Origin: Acidaminococcus sp.
GTDB lineage: Bacteria; Bacillota; Negativicutes; Acidaminococcales; Acidaminococcaceae
Length of the DNA stretch: 64,000 nucleotides
Direction of reading: 5' to 3'
NCBI GenBank assembly: GCA_022482815.1
Contig: JAKVOM010000001.1
Span: 620,001 to 684,000, forward strand
Each line of letters opens with the position of its first letter. The stretch's first letter is position 1. The position numbers were made by a program, and so were the translations under genes. Positions 63,604-64,000 of the stretch are shown here, in pieces. Below the pieces are notes generated by a model. That model saw nothing but the letters and a program-made list of their open reading frames with translations. It searched no databases and had not been told where the DNA came from.

Positions 63604-63751
63604 TGTGGATAACCTGTGTGTAACTTTATAATTCTAGGGTTAAAAAAGAAAATGTACCACTAAATATGGTATATAATCGTGGAGTTATCCACAGAAATTG
63701 TGAATAACTCCATGATTTTTGTGGATAACCTTGTAGAAAACTTGTGGATAA
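63604..63751. other. DnaA-box cluster downstream of gyrA
   Basis: Reverse TTATCCACA 63604-63612, TTATCCACA 63685-63693, reverse TTATTCACA 63699-63707, reverse TTATCCACA 63720-63728 and 63743-63751. Four of the five are perfect 9-mers in about 150 bases; TATAAT at 63672-63677 is a possible promoter for the next gene. Confidence 0.8.
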
Positions 63752-63782
63752 TTTGGTGATAAAAACAAAGGAGGCAATCTCA

Positions 63783-64000
63783 ATGAATCAAAAGGCAGAA
63801 GCATTTAAAGCTTACACGGATAAGAATGATCCCCAGGCTTTTAATGCACAGGAACTGGAAAATGACGAATTTCATACAGTGCTGTTCCGGTCCCACATGA
63901 AAATAGATGATCAGAGTCTTCCTTTCGTAGTAACCGTCGATGACAGTCCTTATGTGACGATTCGCATTCTTCTTGTGCAGAACGGCATCAATGATGAAAA
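63783..64000 (+). CDS. Unknown protein, N-terminal part (runs off right edge)
   Basis: The ATG follows AAAGGAGG by 8 bases. The visible 72 residues start MNQKAEAFKAYTDKNDPQAF and continue HTVLFRSHMKIDDQSLPFVV... PYVTIRILLVQNG. This resembles short YbjN-like sensory/chaperone proteins but is too partial to assign. Its promoter region is full of DnaA boxes, so DnaA may control it. Confidence 0.7.
   Translation, partial: MNQKAEAFKAYTDKNDPQAFNAQELENDEFHTVLFRSHMKIDDQSLPFVVTVDDSPYVTIRILLVQNGINDE

Overview
The window looks like the origin region of a Negativicutes chromosome (a Firmicute with an outer membrane), most likely an Acidaminococcus-type amino-acid fermenter. The evidence is Firmicute-type origin gene order and AGGAGG ribosome sites, combined with outer-membrane genes: an SLH-domain OmpM porin, a TonB-dependent receptor and a phosphoethanolamine transferase. 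The genus is inference; the class is well supported.

Layout. 1-283 is the start of bioD (off the left edge) behind bioY, with a BirA-type operator. 1034-3830 is a larE-larB-larC operon for the nickel-pincer cofactor. 4770-10872 holds peptide and amidohydrolase genes (pepV, an M20 hydrolase with a YfcC-type carrier, pepT). 11215-13501 holds tatC-tatA, divergent from a Tat-exported HD-domain protein. 13741-23797 holds envelope and regulatory genes: a copper-amine-oxidase-N protein, LysR, a two-component system, a GT39-type glycosyltransferase with a sugar epimerase, a small ArsR regulator, a secreted His-rich protein and a flavin/PLP-oxidase-fold protein. 24063-25324 is ompM, broken by a one-base frameshift in an A tract.

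27298-40062 is the leftward origin arm: rpmH-rnpA-yidD-yidC-jag-mnmE-mnmG-rsmG, then parA-parB. Between rsmG and parA lie an intact ISL3-family element, an XRE regulator, an Abi_2 (HEPN-type) protein, two candidate structured RNAs and four parS sites, three of them inside long palindromes. 40273-52022 is a block of unrelated genes (glutamine amidotransferase, phosphoethanolamine transferase, thiM-thiW with a riboswitch-like leader, TonB receptor, AEC carrier, xanthine permease with xpt, an esterase, tRNA-Gly). It separates rpmH from dnaA, which are usually neighbours. 52180-63583 is the rightward arm: oriC, dnaA, dnaN, recF, a DUF721 protein, remB, gyrB, thiN, a TauE/SafE carrier and gyrA, with DnaA-box clusters before dnaA, between dnaA and dnaN, and again after gyrA.

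The main structure not explained by genes is a family of roughly 180-370 bp composite palindromic repeats at gene 3' ends, mostly between convergent genes, and a second palindromic repeat of 98 bp arranged in tandem. Both look like mobile or amplified terminator-like elements. No gene set here can be declared a new system from sequence alone. The best leads are the parS/Abi/ncRNA neighbourhood, the thiW leader, the repeat family and the Tat-exported HD protein.
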